Of a stretch of 64,000 bases of DNA, positions 43,285 through 51,558 are shown in pieces. The translations under genes were made by a program, and so were the position numbers. This DNA is from Pedobacter miscanthi (GTDB lineage Bacteria > Bacteroidota > Bacteroidia > Sphingobacteriales > Sphingobacteriaceae). The notes under the pieces were generated by a model. It was not told where the DNA came from. It saw only the letters and a list, made by a program, of their open reading frames with translations, and did no database searches. Position 1 is the stretch's first letter, and every line of letters begins with the position of its first letter. The DNA lies in the NCBI RefSeq assembly GCF_003315595.1, contig NZ_QNQU01000016.1:1-64000 (forward strand), written 5' to 3'.

Positions 43285-44340
43285 TTAACTTAATTTAACC
43301 CTTGGATCGACATAAGCATATAAAATATCAACCAGAATATTGATCACCACAAATACGAAAGCGATGAAAAGAATAGATCCCATCACTACCGGAAAATCTG
43401 ACATTTCCAATGCAGTTACCGTTGTTCTGCCCAGTCCGTTATAACCAAAAATGTATTCCACAAAAAAAGAACCAGCCAATAAAGAAGCAAACCATCCTGA
43501 AATGGCCGTAATTACCGGATTCATCGCATTTTTTAAGGCATGTTTATAAATAATTGCATTCCGGCTTAATCCTTTAGCTCTTGCTGTTCTGATGTAATCC
43601 TGCGCCAATACATCCAGCATGGCGCTCCGGGTAAGCTGTACAATAATGGCCAGCGGCCTTAACCCCAGCGTAATCATCGGCAACCATAAATTTCTTAAAG
43701 TTAATATTTCGCCGTTAAAGGGATCGTAAGAATACAAGCTGCCACTCATTTTTAAACCTGTATAACTGCTCAGCACAAAGCCAAAAAGCCAGGCAATGAT
43801 GATTCCCGCGAAAAATGATGGAGCAGATATACCCAAAATGGCAAAGGCATTGGCCGATTTATCAATCCATGAATCTTTATATACTGCCGATACAACGCCT
43901 AAAAAAACACCGATTAGGGTTGCGAAAATCATTGCAGTTAGCGCAAGGATAAAAGTATTCGGCACCGTTTCGGAAAGAATGGCTGTTACATCGCGTTTGG
44001 TTTGATACGAACTACGCAGGTAAGGCCATTTTAAGGCCAGTACCTTTTTATCAAATGTAATGAGCTTTGCATAATGGTATTTCTGCCGACTAATACTATC
44101 GTTATCCAGCACACTAACCGGTGATAAATCGTTGAGGTATAAAATAAACTGAACAGGTTTGGAACGATCTAAACCAAATTCTTTACGAACGGCTTCAAGC
44201 GACTGGACATCTGCACGCTGCCCCATTGTCATCCGTGCCGGATCACCCGGTAAAATATTAAACAGCACAAAAACAACCATTACCACACCACCCATTACCA
44301 GCAGTCCGTACATTAGTTTTTTAAGTGCGTAGGCAATCAT
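43285..44340 (-). CDS. DppB/OppB-type ABC transporter permease
   Basis: 351 aa. N-terminal MIAYALKKLMYGLLVMGGVVMVVFVLFNILPGDPA is the DppB signature. There are about six transmembrane helices and an EAA loop (HALKNAMNPVITAISGWFASLLAGSFFVEYIFGYNGLGR). Transport of di/oligopeptides is the usual family role. No DppC, ATPase or binding protein is adjacent. It is 1 nt downstream of the BT_3928-like gene. Confidence 0.88.
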   Translation of the reverse strand: MIAYALKKLMYGLLVMGGVVMVVFVLFNILPGDPARMTMGQRADVQSLEAVRKEFGLDRSKPVQFILYLNDLSPVSVLDNDSISRQKYHYAKLITFDKKVLALKWPYLRSSYQTKRDVTAILSETVPNTFILALTAMIFATLIGVFLGVVSAVYKDSWIDKSANAFAILGISAPSFFAGIIIAWLFGFVLSSYTGLKMSGSLYSYDPFNGEILTLRNLWLPMITLGLRPLAIIVQLTRSAMLDVLAQDYIRTARAKGLSRNAIIYKHALKNAMNPVITAISGWFASLLAGSFFVEYIFGYNGLGRTTVTALEMSDFPVVMGSILFIAFVFVVINILVDILYAYVDPRVKLS

Positions 44341-44341
44341 G

Positions 44342-45493
44342 TTATTTATCGAAATATTTTCTGCTCAACTGATCAAAAGTAGGCACATTGTGGAAATGCC
44401 ATTTATTGATCACTACACCGTTTTTCATTAACAATACACCCGGGTTTGCCCTCACCATACTTTTTAAGGGTACGGCATCAGCATAAAAAACTTCAGAGAA
44501 CAGATTGTTCTTTTTAATAAAAGCCTGAGCATCCTGTGCCGAATTGGAAGTAAGCAATACGGTACGGATGTTAAATTGCTGTGTAGCATTTATGGCCAGG
44601 GCATTTAATTTGCCAATGGCGGCTTCGTTTGTTGCATGCAGATCGTAAGCCACAAAAATTAAATTATAGTATGGATTTTCGATCAGTTCTTTTGTATAGT
44701 CGGTGCCGGAAGCATCAGTAATATTTAAATCTTTTATTTTAGGTTCGAATCCCTTTTTTACCAGTTTTTTAGTGGGTTCGCCAATAATTTCCCAATTACT
44801 ATCCTTCCAGATTTCCGTTTTAAGGTAATCCTTATCACTCATATCCTTCTCTTCTTTGGTTTTCTTATTTTTGAGGTGGTACATGATCTCAAATTCATCC
44901 GGTTTTTCTCCCGGAGGGATTACCATTAGCGACGGAATGTGCGCACCAACTTTATAAGGCAGAAAATCAAGGATCGGAAGTACATTATAAGTATAAAGGC
45001 CAAAACCCAACGAAAGAACGGTTACTGCAATGGCAATATTTCTTTGCGTGGCTTCTTTTTTAAATAAAGGTTGTATCAGATCTTTTTTTAAGAAAATCAC
45101 AATAATCAGTACCAATAGGATCAGGTCTTTACTAAACGATTGCCAAGGCGTAAGCGGAATAGCATCACCAAAACAACCGCAGCTGGTAACCACTTTAAAT
45201 GCGGCAGAGATAAAGGTTAACAGGGTAAAAAAGATGATCAGCAGCAACAAACCCCAGGCAACTTTTTTGCTCCAGAAACCCAGTAACAATAATGCGCCAA
45301 GCACAATTTCTAAAGTACAGAGTAAAATGGCAATGCCTGTGGCCATTCCGCTAAGGAAATTCATGTGAAAAACCTCAAAATATTCCTGTAGCTTATAGCC
45401 AAAACCAAGTGGATCGTTCGCTTTGATCAACCCTGAAAATATGAATAAAGCACCAACAAAAAATCGGGAAAATCTTAAAAGTACGTTTTGCAT
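44342..45493 (-). CDS. BT_3928-family DoxX-like membrane protein with thioredoxin-like tail
   Basis: 383 aa. The N-terminal MauE/DoxX-like part (FVGALFIFSGLIKANDPLGFGYKLQEYFE) has four helices and the TSCGCFGDAIPLTPW motif. A soluble C-terminal domain (~190-383) with a thioredoxin-like fold lacks an obvious CxxC (VLLTSNSAQDAQAFIKKNN). It is conserved in Bacteroidota; function unknown, possibly redox. It precedes the DppB-like gene by 1 nt. Confidence 0.88.
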   Translation of the reverse strand: MQNVLLRFSRFFVGALFIFSGLIKANDPLGFGYKLQEYFEVFHMNFLSGMATGIAILLCTLEIVLGALLLLGFWSKKVAWGLLLLIIFFTLLTFISAAFKVVTSCGCFGDAIPLTPWQSFSKDLILLVLIIVIFLKKDLIQPLFKKEATQRNIAIAVTVLSLGFGLYTYNVLPILDFLPYKVGAHIPSLMVIPPGEKPDEFEIMYHLKNKKTKEEKDMSDKDYLKTEIWKDSNWEIIGEPTKKLVKKGFEPKIKDLNITDASGTDYTKELIENPYYNLIFVAYDLHATNEAAIGKLNALAINATQQFNIRTVLLTSNSAQDAQAFIKKNNLFSEVFYADAVPLKSMVRANPGVLLMKNGVVINKWHFHNVPTFDQLSRKYFDK

Positions 45494-45541
45494 CGGTATA
45501 TATTTTTCTGTGGTTTACAATATTTAAAGGCCTCTGGATAA

Positions 45542-46093
45542 TTATTTCACACCTAACTTAATCAATGCAAAAACCGAATAATTCAGCATATCCTGATAGT
45601 TCGCTTTTACACCTTCTGAAGCCAGGGTTTGCCCTTCATTATCTTCAATCTGTTTAACCCTGAAAATCTTCATCAAAATCAGATCGGTTAAAGAACTAAT
45701 GCGCATATCGCGCCAGGCTTCTCCATAATCATGGTTTTTGGCAAACATCAAATCTTTGGTCTCTGTTACTTTTCCCTCAAACAGTTTTTCAACTTCAGCA
45801 TAAGGTATTTCGTTCGGATCGTTTTCCGTCAGTTCTAACTGCATCATAGCAATTACACAATAATTTACAATACCAATATATTCAGATACCACACCCTCTC
45901 CCACTTTGCTTACTTTTTTTTCTTCCAAAGTCCGGATGCGCTGTGCTTTGATAAAAATCTGATCGGTGATCGAACTTGGTCTTAAAATCCGCCATGCAGT
46001 GCCGTAATCTTTAGTTTTTTTTAAAAATAATGATCTGCAAACCGCAATCACTTCATCAAATTCTGTAGAGGTATTTGTTTGTGCCAAAGCCAA
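45542..46093 (-). CDS. DUF1599 domain protein
   Basis: 183 aa. The domain appears twice: KTKDYGTAWRILRPSSITDQIFIKAQRIRTLE at 26-57, and NHDYGEAWRDMRISSLTDLILMKIFRVKQIE near 119-150. This internal duplication (about 92 residues per half) is a family trait, and the KxxDYGxAWR pattern recalls metal or nucleotide binding. The function is unknown. It is divergent from folP and shares the promoter region. Confidence 0.9.
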   Translation of the reverse strand: MALAQTNTSTEFDEVIAVCRSLFLKKTKDYGTAWRILRPSSITDQIFIKAQRIRTLEEKKVSKVGEGVVSEYIGIVNYCVIAMMQLELTENDPNEIPYAEVEKLFEGKVTETKDLMFAKNHDYGEAWRDMRISSLTDLILMKIFRVKQIEDNEGQTLASEGVKANYQDMLNYSVFALIKLGVK

Positions 46094-46113
46094 TAATTAT
46101 TTAGTTTTTAGTG

Positions 46114-46121
46114 TATTTTTG
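46114..46121 (+). promoter_or_regulatory. -7 box of folP
   Basis: TATTTTTG is a perfect TAnnTTTG match on the + strand, 66 nt before the folP ATG at 46187. No clear TTTG lies at -33. It overlaps the divergent promoter for DUF1599. Confidence 0.4.
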
Positions 46122-46139
46122 TTGTGAAAAAACAAAAGC

Positions 46140-46169
46140 TAAAGATACATTTTTAAAGCGAAACCCAAA
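46140..46169 (-). promoter_or_regulatory. TTTG-N18-TATCTTTA promoter of the DUF1599 gene
   Basis: On the minus strand, TTTG (complement of 46166-46169) is followed after 18 nt by TATCTTTA (46140-46147), one mismatch to TAnnTTTG. It lies 47 nt upstream of the ATG at 46093. Confidence 0.5.
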
Positions 46170-46186
46170 TCCCGAAAGGGTTTATT

Positions 46187-47038
46187 ATGGCAGAAAAAAA
46201 CTTTTTTGAGCCCAAACAAAGCTTAAACGTCAACGGTAAACTTATCGATTTAAGTACGCCAAAAGTAATGGGGATTTTAAACATTACCCCCGATTCTTTT
46301 TACAGCAACAGCCGCACAAAAACAATAGATGAAGCATTAACTAAAGCTGCCCGGTTTTTAAATGAGGGCGCTACTTTTATCGATATCGGGGGATACTCAT
46401 CACGCCCGGGTGCCAAAGATATTTCAGCTGATGAAGAAACAGACCGTTTAATTCCAGTTGTTGAAGTATTAGCAAAAGAATTTCCGGAAGCAATTATTTC
46501 TATTGATACGTTTAGGGCAAAAGTAGCGGAAGAAACTATTCGGGCAGGTGCGCACATCATTAACGATATTGCCAGTGGTGATATGGATGATAAAATGTTC
46601 GAAACTGTTGCCAGGTTACAAGTTCCCTATATGATAATGCACATGCAGGGCACGCCACAAAATATGCAGCAAAATCCAGTTTATAACAATGTGCTGCTTG
46701 AAGTGATCGATTACCTGGCAAAAAAAATTGCGGCATTAAAAGCATTGCATGTTCACGATGTAATTATCGATCCGGGTTTTGGTTTTGGAAAAGCAACCCA
46801 ACACAATTACGAATTGCTGAAACAGATGGAAGCTTTTAAAATTTTTAAACTCCCGATTCTGGTCGGTTTCTCGCGTAAAGGCATGATCTATAAAACACTC
46901 GGCACTTCAGCAGCAGAAGCCCTTAACGGAACTACAGTACTGAATACGATTGCACTGCAAAAAGGTGCAGGTATTTTAAGGGTACATGATGTGAAGGAAG
47001 CTGTGGAGTGTGTGCGGTTGGTGGGGATGTTGCGCTAA
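46187..47038 (+). CDS. folP: Dihydropteroate synthase
   Basis: 283 aa. VMGILNITPDSFY is the PS00792 motif, followed by GATFIDIGGYSSRPGA (PS00793), SIDTFRAKVA, INDIASG, HMQGTPQNMQ and GFSRKGMI. It joins PABA to the pterin diphosphate in folate synthesis. The final Leu-Arg-stop lies in the GCGCTAAGCGCTTAGCGC palindrome. cdaA follows after 127 nt. Confidence 0.96.
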   Translation: MAEKNFFEPKQSLNVNGKLIDLSTPKVMGILNITPDSFYSNSRTKTIDEALTKAARFLNEGATFIDIGGYSSRPGAKDISADEETDRLIPVVEVLAKEFPEAIISIDTFRAKVAEETIRAGAHIINDIASGDMDDKMFETVARLQVPYMIMHMQGTPQNMQQNPVYNNVLLEVIDYLAKKIAALKALHVHDVIIDPGFGFGKATQHNYELLKQMEAFKIFKLPILVGFSRKGMIYKTLGTSAAEALNGTTVLNTIALQKGAGILRVHDVKEAVECVRLVGMLR

Positions 47039-47056
47039 GCGCTTAGCGCCAGGCGC
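47031..47056. repeat. GCGCTAAGCGCTTAGCGC repeat at the folP stop, copy 2
   Basis: An 18-bp perfect palindrome is at 47032-47049, extended by CAGGCGC. It includes the TAA stop of folP and matches the 3' end of the 129-aa hypothetical gene (7839-7865). Confidence 0.75.
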
Positions 47057-47165
47057 TTTTCCCCTTCATAGTAATTTAAACCAGTTTAAAGAATTACCCC
47101 CATTTGCCACTTTAAACGATCAACCCATATTGTAAACTGACAACCGTTTTACTATCTTGCCACTG

Positions 47166-47957
47166 ATGAAAGGTTTTGATTTTGATTTTCTTAAAGTATC
47201 GCCAACAGATATCATTGATATTATTTTAGTGGCCCTGTTAATTTACTACGTTTATACATTAATACGTAATACTTTAGCCGTAAATCTTCTTGTCGGGATG
47301 TTTATTATCACAGTTTTTTACTGGATAGTGAAAAGTTTGCACATGGATTTACTCACCACCATCATTGAGAAATTTATGAGTGTGGGGATTATTGCACTGA
47401 TCGTAATTTTCCATCCTGAAATCAGGCGATTCCTCTTATTAATCGGAAAAAATGCCTTTTTGCAGAAAAATAAAGCCTGGTGGGGTTATTTATTTGGTCG
47501 GAAAGAGATAGAAAGAAACAATTTAACCCGCATAAAACCCATTATTGATGCCTGTAAAAGCATGAAAAAAACCCGTACCGGGGCATTAATGGTATTTGTT
47601 AAGTTTTACGATGAACAGTTTTTCGCCAATAGTTGCGAGATTGTAGATGCCAAAATATCAAAACGTTTGTTGGAAAGTATCTTCCAGAAAAACAGTCCGC
47701 TGCATGATGGTGCCGTAGTGATTTCAGAAAATAAAATTAAAAGTGCCAGTTGCATCTTGCCCTTAACCGATAACGATCAATTGCCCTCGCAGTTTGGCTT
47801 AAGACACCGAGCCGGCATTGGTGTTTCGGAAACTACTGATGCTGTTGCAGTAATTATTTCTGAAGAAACCGGGGAAATCTCCTACGCAAAACAGGGCCGG
47901 GTAAGGATGAATGTTTCTTTTGGGGAATTGGAGAAGTTGTTGAATAAGGACTTTTAG
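47166..47957 (+). CDS. cdaA: Diadenylate cyclase CdaA
   Basis: About 263 aa from ATG 47166 (MKGFDFDF); a TTG at 47157 is in frame but less likely. Three N-terminal transmembrane helices are followed by the DAC domain with LHDGAVVI (DGA motif) and GLRHRAGIGVSE (RHR motif). It makes c-di-AMP from two ATP at the membrane. It probably shares a transcript with folP, a neighbourhood common in Bacteroidota. Confidence 0.94.
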   Translation: MKGFDFDFLKVSPTDIIDIILVALLIYYVYTLIRNTLAVNLLVGMFIITVFYWIVKSLHMDLLTTIIEKFMSVGIIALIVIFHPEIRRFLLLIGKNAFLQKNKAWWGYLFGRKEIERNNLTRIKPIIDACKSMKKTRTGALMVFVKFYDEQFFANSCEIVDAKISKRLLESIFQKNSPLHDGAVVISENKIKSASCILPLTDNDQLPSQFGLRHRAGIGVSETTDAVAVIISEETGEISYAKQGRVRMNVSFGELEKLLNKDF

Positions 47958-47988
47958 TAGACACAGATTAACAGATCTAACCAAATGT

Positions 47989-48100
47989 CGTCATCTCGAC
48001 TGAAGCGTAGAGAAACGGAGAGATCTATCTCGAGTTAGATTTAGCTCCGCTGAGCACTTACGTGGTTCTCGACTGCGTTACACTCCGCTCGAAATGACGG
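47989..48100. repeat. CGTCATCTCGACTGAA element, copy B (112 bp)
   Basis: Same ends as copy A (32139-32223), with a longer centre; a TTCTCGACTGCGTT word precedes the right end. It lies 31 nt after the cdaA stop. Apart from this and a terminator, 47958-48242 holds no gene. Confidence 0.8.
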
Positions 48101-48160
48101 TATTTTTTTGATTTATCCAATAAATTATTCCTCGAGAAAACGGAATCTCATAAACAAAAA

Positions 48161-48184
48161 ATGGCGAATGTTTCCATTCGCCAT
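48161..48184 (-). terminator. Terminator of the bacilliredoxin gene
   Basis: ATGGCGAATG (48161-48170) pairs exactly with CATTCGCCAT (48175-48184). On the minus strand it is followed by TTTTTTGTTTATG, so it terminates the reverse-strand gene. Confidence 0.75.
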
Positions 48185-48242
48185 CTCTATATTTCTTAAG
48201 AATTACTCATCAGTGTAATCCTTCAATCTGTGTAATCATTTT

Positions 48243-48653
48243 CTAGCAATATTGCTCAAAAGCACCAATCAGGTTATCGGCGATCATTTGTGCCGGACGA
48301 CCTTCGATCTGGTGACGCTCGATCATGTGTACCAATTTACCATCTTTAAACAAAGCCATTGCTGGTGATGACGGAGGAAAAGGCATCATGTAATTTCTGG
48401 CCTGGTCTACCGCTTCTTTTTCCATACCTGCAAAAACCGTAACCAATTTATCAGGGTGTTTTTCGTGTGCTGCTGCTGCTCTTGCCGCCGGACGTGCATT
48501 TGCTGCCGCGCAACCGCAAACTGAGTTTACTACTACCAACACCGTACCTTCGCCTTTAATGGCCTGATCAACATCTGCTGCGTTTTTTAATTCCTGGAAA
48601 CCAACGTTGGTTAATTCTTTACGCATTGGCTCTACTAAATATTCTGGATACAT
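48243..48653 (-). CDS. BrxA/BrxB-type bacilliredoxin
   Basis: 136 aa thioredoxin-like protein. The CGC redox motif is in VNSVCGCAAANARPAARAA; the C-terminal PFPPSSPAMALFKDGKLVHMIERHQIEGRPA is the family fingerprint. It would remove bacillithiol or a similar thiol from proteins. Whether this organism makes bacillithiol is not shown in this window. Confidence 0.92.
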   Translation of the reverse strand: MYPEYLVEPMRKELTNVGFQELKNAADVDQAIKGEGTVLVVVNSVCGCAAANARPAARAAAAHEKHPDKLVTVFAGMEKEAVDQARNYMMPFPPSSPAMALFKDGKLVHMIERHQIEGRPAQMIADNLIGAFEQYC

Positions 48654-48687
48654 TATTTTAATTTTTTATTTACAATTTTGAACGTTA

Positions 48688-48695
48688 CAAAAATA
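48688..48695 (-). promoter_or_regulatory. -7 box of the bacilliredoxin gene
   Basis: TATTTTTG on the minus strand is a perfect TAnnTTTG, 34 nt before the ATG at 48653. The -33 element is not clear. Confidence 0.45.
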
Positions 48696-48698
48696 AGA

Positions 48699-48726
48699 AA
48701 ATCGGATGGCATGCACCACCCGATTT
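48699..48726 (-). terminator. Terminator of the CCC-motif gene
   Basis: An AATCGG / CCGATT stem with inner TGG/CCA and a CATGCA loop. On the minus strand it follows the CCC-motif stop and leads into TTTTCTTATTTTT. Confidence 0.6.
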
Positions 48727-48756
48727 ATATTTTTAAGGTAAAATTAAAATGATGTT

Positions 48757-49263
48757 TTACTGAAGACCTTTTAAAATTTCCTGCATTTTATTTGGATCAC
48801 TTAACATGCCCATACCGAACATTATAATGATAAAAACATAATAAAGCAGGGATAAAATATTTAAGATTAAACCTATAATGGCACATATTCTGCCTGCATT
48901 TAGGTTTTTATATGAACTTAAAGTATAAAGTGCGGGATTAGTGGCATATAGATTTCTGTCTTTTTTACTTAAAACCAAAGCAATAATTGCAGGGATTAAG
49001 CCTAAAATACCATAGCAGCAGCAAAATGCAATAGAAAGAATGCCTAATACAAGCACTACAGTTGAGTTTGGTAAGCTTTGCTGACCAAAACCTCCTCCAC
49101 CAAACTGGCCAAATGGCGGTTGTTGAAAAGGTGGTGGTTGCTGAAATGGCGGAGGTGTTGCAGTCCCCTGATCAAGTGGCTGAAAGGGTGCTGGTTCCGG
49201 ATTCTGATTCTTTGAAAGATCGATGGGTTTATTTTCCTGAGGGTTTTCCTGTTCTTCTGACAT
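48757..49263 (-). CDS. CCC-motif membrane protein
   Basis: 168 aa. A disordered Pro/Gln/Gly-rich N-half (PPPFQQPPPFQQPPFGQFGGGG) precedes two transmembrane helices: VVLVLGILSIAFCCCYGILGLIPAIIALVL, holding the three-cysteine motif, and ICAIIGLILNILSLLYYVFIII. This is a Bacteroidota family of unknown function, commonly next to DUF2752, which is 8 nt upstream here. Confidence 0.88.
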   Translation of the reverse strand: MSEEQENPQENKPIDLSKNQNPEPAPFQPLDQGTATPPPFQQPPPFQQPPFGQFGGGGFGQQSLPNSTVVLVLGILSIAFCCCYGILGLIPAIIALVLSKKDRNLYATNPALYTLSSYKNLNAGRICAIIGLILNILSLLYYVFIIIMFGMGMLSDPNKMQEILKGLQ

Positions 49264-49271
49264 GGCTTTAT

Positions 49272-49595
49272 TTAGATCAATTGATGATTGTATATTTTGT
49301 AAATGTAACTGATTAAGATAATTACTGCAACACCTGCATAAGTGATTTTTATTAACTGTGCACCAAATTTAAAATCAACTTTTAAGTGAATAATGGTAAA
49401 AAGCACCACAAAAACCAAAGGTATTGTAGCTGGATAAAGTTTAAATGAACCGATCAAATCTCCTTTAAAGAGCGCCAAAACAGAACGCTGCAAACCACAA
49501 CCCGGGCAATCAAATCCAAAATTAGCTTTAAACGGACATGTTAAGAGGTGCCGCTCTACCCAATCAAAAAAACTATGTTGCTGTTGAGCCATCAA
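49272..49595 (-). CDS. DUF2752 membrane protein
   Basis: 107 aa. The family motif CPFKANFGFDCPGCGLQRSV contains cysteines in a CPGCG arrangement near the membrane. Two transmembrane helices follow (ATIPLVFVVLFTIIHL; ITYAGVAVIILISYIY). Function unknown. Its start overlaps the end of the YkvA gene by 23 bp. Confidence 0.9.
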   Translation of the reverse strand: MMAQQQHSFFDWVERHLLTCPFKANFGFDCPGCGLQRSVLALFKGDLIGSFKLYPATIPLVFVVLFTIIHLKVDFKFGAQLIKITYAGVAVIILISYIYKIYNHQLI

Positions 49596-50007
49596 TATCG
49601 CCTATAAATTTTACCTGGGCATCTTTCCACACCTTATATTTTTCAAGATCTTTAAGCACTTGCCTGTACACCAGGTTTAAAATATAAATATCATCAATAA
49701 ATCCCAAAACAGGTACAAAATCAGGAATTACATCAACAGGTGATAAGAAATAGATCAAACCGCCCAAAATGGCAATGATCGATCTTTTAGGGATTTCGGT
49801 ATAATCGCCATTCACATAATCCTTGGATACAGCAAAAAGCAATACCAGTTTCGACCAAACGCCCTCCAGATCACCTTTGTTGGTTACTGCTTTCCCTAAA
49901 GCATCTTTTATCGTATTACCGGCTTTGGTTTTATCGCTCAGGATTACCGAAGCTTTGCTCTGCGATTTTTTAAAGAAACCCAATATTTTTTCCCTGTTCA
50001 ATTTCAT
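49573..50007 (-). CDS. YkvA family (DUF1232) protein
   Basis: 144 aa. The signature LGGLIYFLSPVDVIPDFVPVLGFIDDIYILN is DUF1232. One short hydrophobic segment suggests membrane association. Function unknown. It is part of a tightly packed reverse-strand run and overlaps DUF2752 by 23 bp. Confidence 0.9.
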   Translation of the reverse strand: MKLNREKILGFFKKSQSKASVILSDKTKAGNTIKDALGKAVTNKGDLEGVWSKLVLLFAVSKDYVNGDYTEIPKRSIIAILGGLIYFLSPVDVIPDFVPVLGFIDDIYILNLVYRQVLKDLEKYKVWKDAQVKFIGDIDGSTAT

Positions 50008-50024
50008 GGTTAATGCTTTACAAA

Positions 50025-50909
50025 TTAACGGCCAAAAGCATCATAGTTGTCTTCCGCGTATTTTGTAAAACGATCTAATAACTTAATATTTTTATTTTCA
50101 ATTGCCGTTAAATCATGATCCACGTTGTTTTTAACAGGAACATACCATTCTACAGGATCGAAAAAATTTCTGAAAGTCTGCTTTTTAAACGCATAGCCGT
50201 GTCGGGCGAAAATTGTATTTTTTATAATCTGCAGGTCGAGTTTTCTTAAATTCTTTACATCTTCTTCTTTAAGTGCGGTGGTAGAAGCATTTAATTTAAA
50301 AATCTGATCGGATGCACTTCTGAAAAAAGGATTAACCCCTAAAGTATCTACCGTTCCATCTTCCAGCGTATCTAAATTTTTTATCATTTTATGATCGCTC
50401 CAGTCTACATAACTCGCTTCTGTTGGCAACATCAGGCTGGCATTATATTCGAATGTTTTTTTAAGTAATTTAAATTCCTTTTCAGGCCATTTAAGTCCTT
50501 TTTTATAGGCGTTCCATTTACCGATCAGCGTATCGCCAACAAGGGAGATTTCAAATTTTCCGTCATATTTATCAGTTCCGGGCTCGTCTAAAACAAAGGT
50601 AATTTTACCTCCATCTTCTGATAATTTACCTAATAACGGCCTGCTGTTACCAGAAACTACGCTTTGCGCAATTACAGTATCCTTGGTGATTTTTTTGATA
50701 TTAATATTCAGTTTTTCAAAAGCATCCTGCATATCCCCATCGTATTCCAACTGTTCTGCTGTATAAAAATCGCCAACCCAAAAGCCATAAAGTTCTTTGT
50801 GTATTTCGGTTTGGGCCACAGCGGTGTTTTTTGCATTATCGGTTTTTTTGGTATCTCTGCATGATAGCATCAAAAAAGGGATCAGAGCGAGTAATAAGAT
50901 TTTTTTCAT
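50025..50909 (-). CDS. YARHG-domain lipoprotein
   Basis: 294 aa. Lipobox MLSCRDT gives a lipidated N-terminus. A beta-rich middle (~40-150) is followed by the C-terminal YARHG domain: LQIIKNTIFARHGYAFKKQTFRNFFDPVEWYVP. YARHG is an extracellular domain thought to bind cell-wall or surface components; this is not demonstrated. The neighbours are also envelope proteins. Confidence 0.88.
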   Translation of the reverse strand: MKKILLLALIPFLMLSCRDTKKTDNAKNTAVAQTEIHKELYGFWVGDFYTAEQLEYDGDMQDAFEKLNINIKKITKDTVIAQSVVSGNSRPLLGKLSEDGGKITFVLDEPGTDKYDGKFEISLVGDTLIGKWNAYKKGLKWPEKEFKLLKKTFEYNASLMLPTEASYVDWSDHKMIKNLDTLEDGTVDTLGVNPFFRSASDQIFKLNASTTALKEEDVKNLRKLDLQIIKNTIFARHGYAFKKQTFRNFFDPVEWYVPVKNNVDHDLTAIENKNIKLLDRFTKYAEDNYDAFGR

Positions 50910-50931
50910 TTTAGGTATCTGTTTTTATAGG

Positions 50932-51558
50932 TCAAACAATTTTCTTTTTAATCAGCCATTCGGCGATCAATAAATTGGGTATCCAGCCCAACCAGGCAAT
51001 AATCTGGTATACATCCATTGGTGCCGGGTGGAATAAATATACTAAAATAACTTTCCACAGCCTTAAAGTGATGGCCGAAGCTGCCAAAGCAAAACTGCGG
51101 TACATAAACTTTTTATGGGCAAGTATTTTTCCTTTTAAGATCAACAGCAGCGCTTTTAAGGTAAACCAAAACCATAAAACACCCAAAATAATAAATGAAG
51201 TTTTGGCTACTAAACCACCGTTTGCAAACCAGCCGATAAAAATGCCTGAAGGTGATGCCAGCAAAAGCACGAAGCCAACATACAGATAGCCCAAGCACCG
51301 GTGTATTTTGGGAGATTGAGCTAAAATTTTGTGACTAAATTGTGTAAAACCGGCTAGCAATACAAATATCGCACTGTATACATGCACGTAAAATATGGGC
51401 AGATAAGCTTTAATTCCGGATACTTCGGTCTGTTTGATCTGCAGAAAAGACACCTCGCTGCTAAAAGGGATGTAGCGTAAAGTAATCTGCACCATCAGCA
51501 TAAAAAAATAGGCAAAAAACAATAGCCAGGCCACCTGTTTATAGCTGATGCTTTTCAT
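50932..51558 (-). CDS. DUF2306 membrane protein
   Basis: 208 aa with six predicted transmembrane helices. The DUF2306 landmarks are HVYSAIFVLLAGFTQF, KIHRCLGYLYV and HKKFMYRSFALAASAITLRLW. The histidines suggest a haem- or metal-linked membrane protein, but the role is unknown. It begins directly after the stop of the next upstream gene (0-nt gap). Confidence 0.85.
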   Translation of the reverse strand: MKSISYKQVAWLLFFAYFFMLMVQITLRYIPFSSEVSFLQIKQTEVSGIKAYLPIFYVHVYSAIFVLLAGFTQFSHKILAQSPKIHRCLGYLYVGFVLLLASPSGIFIGWFANGGLVAKTSFIILGVLWFWFTLKALLLILKGKILAHKKFMYRSFALAASAITLRLWKVILVYLFHPAPMDVYQIIAWLGWIPNLLIAEWLIKKKIV

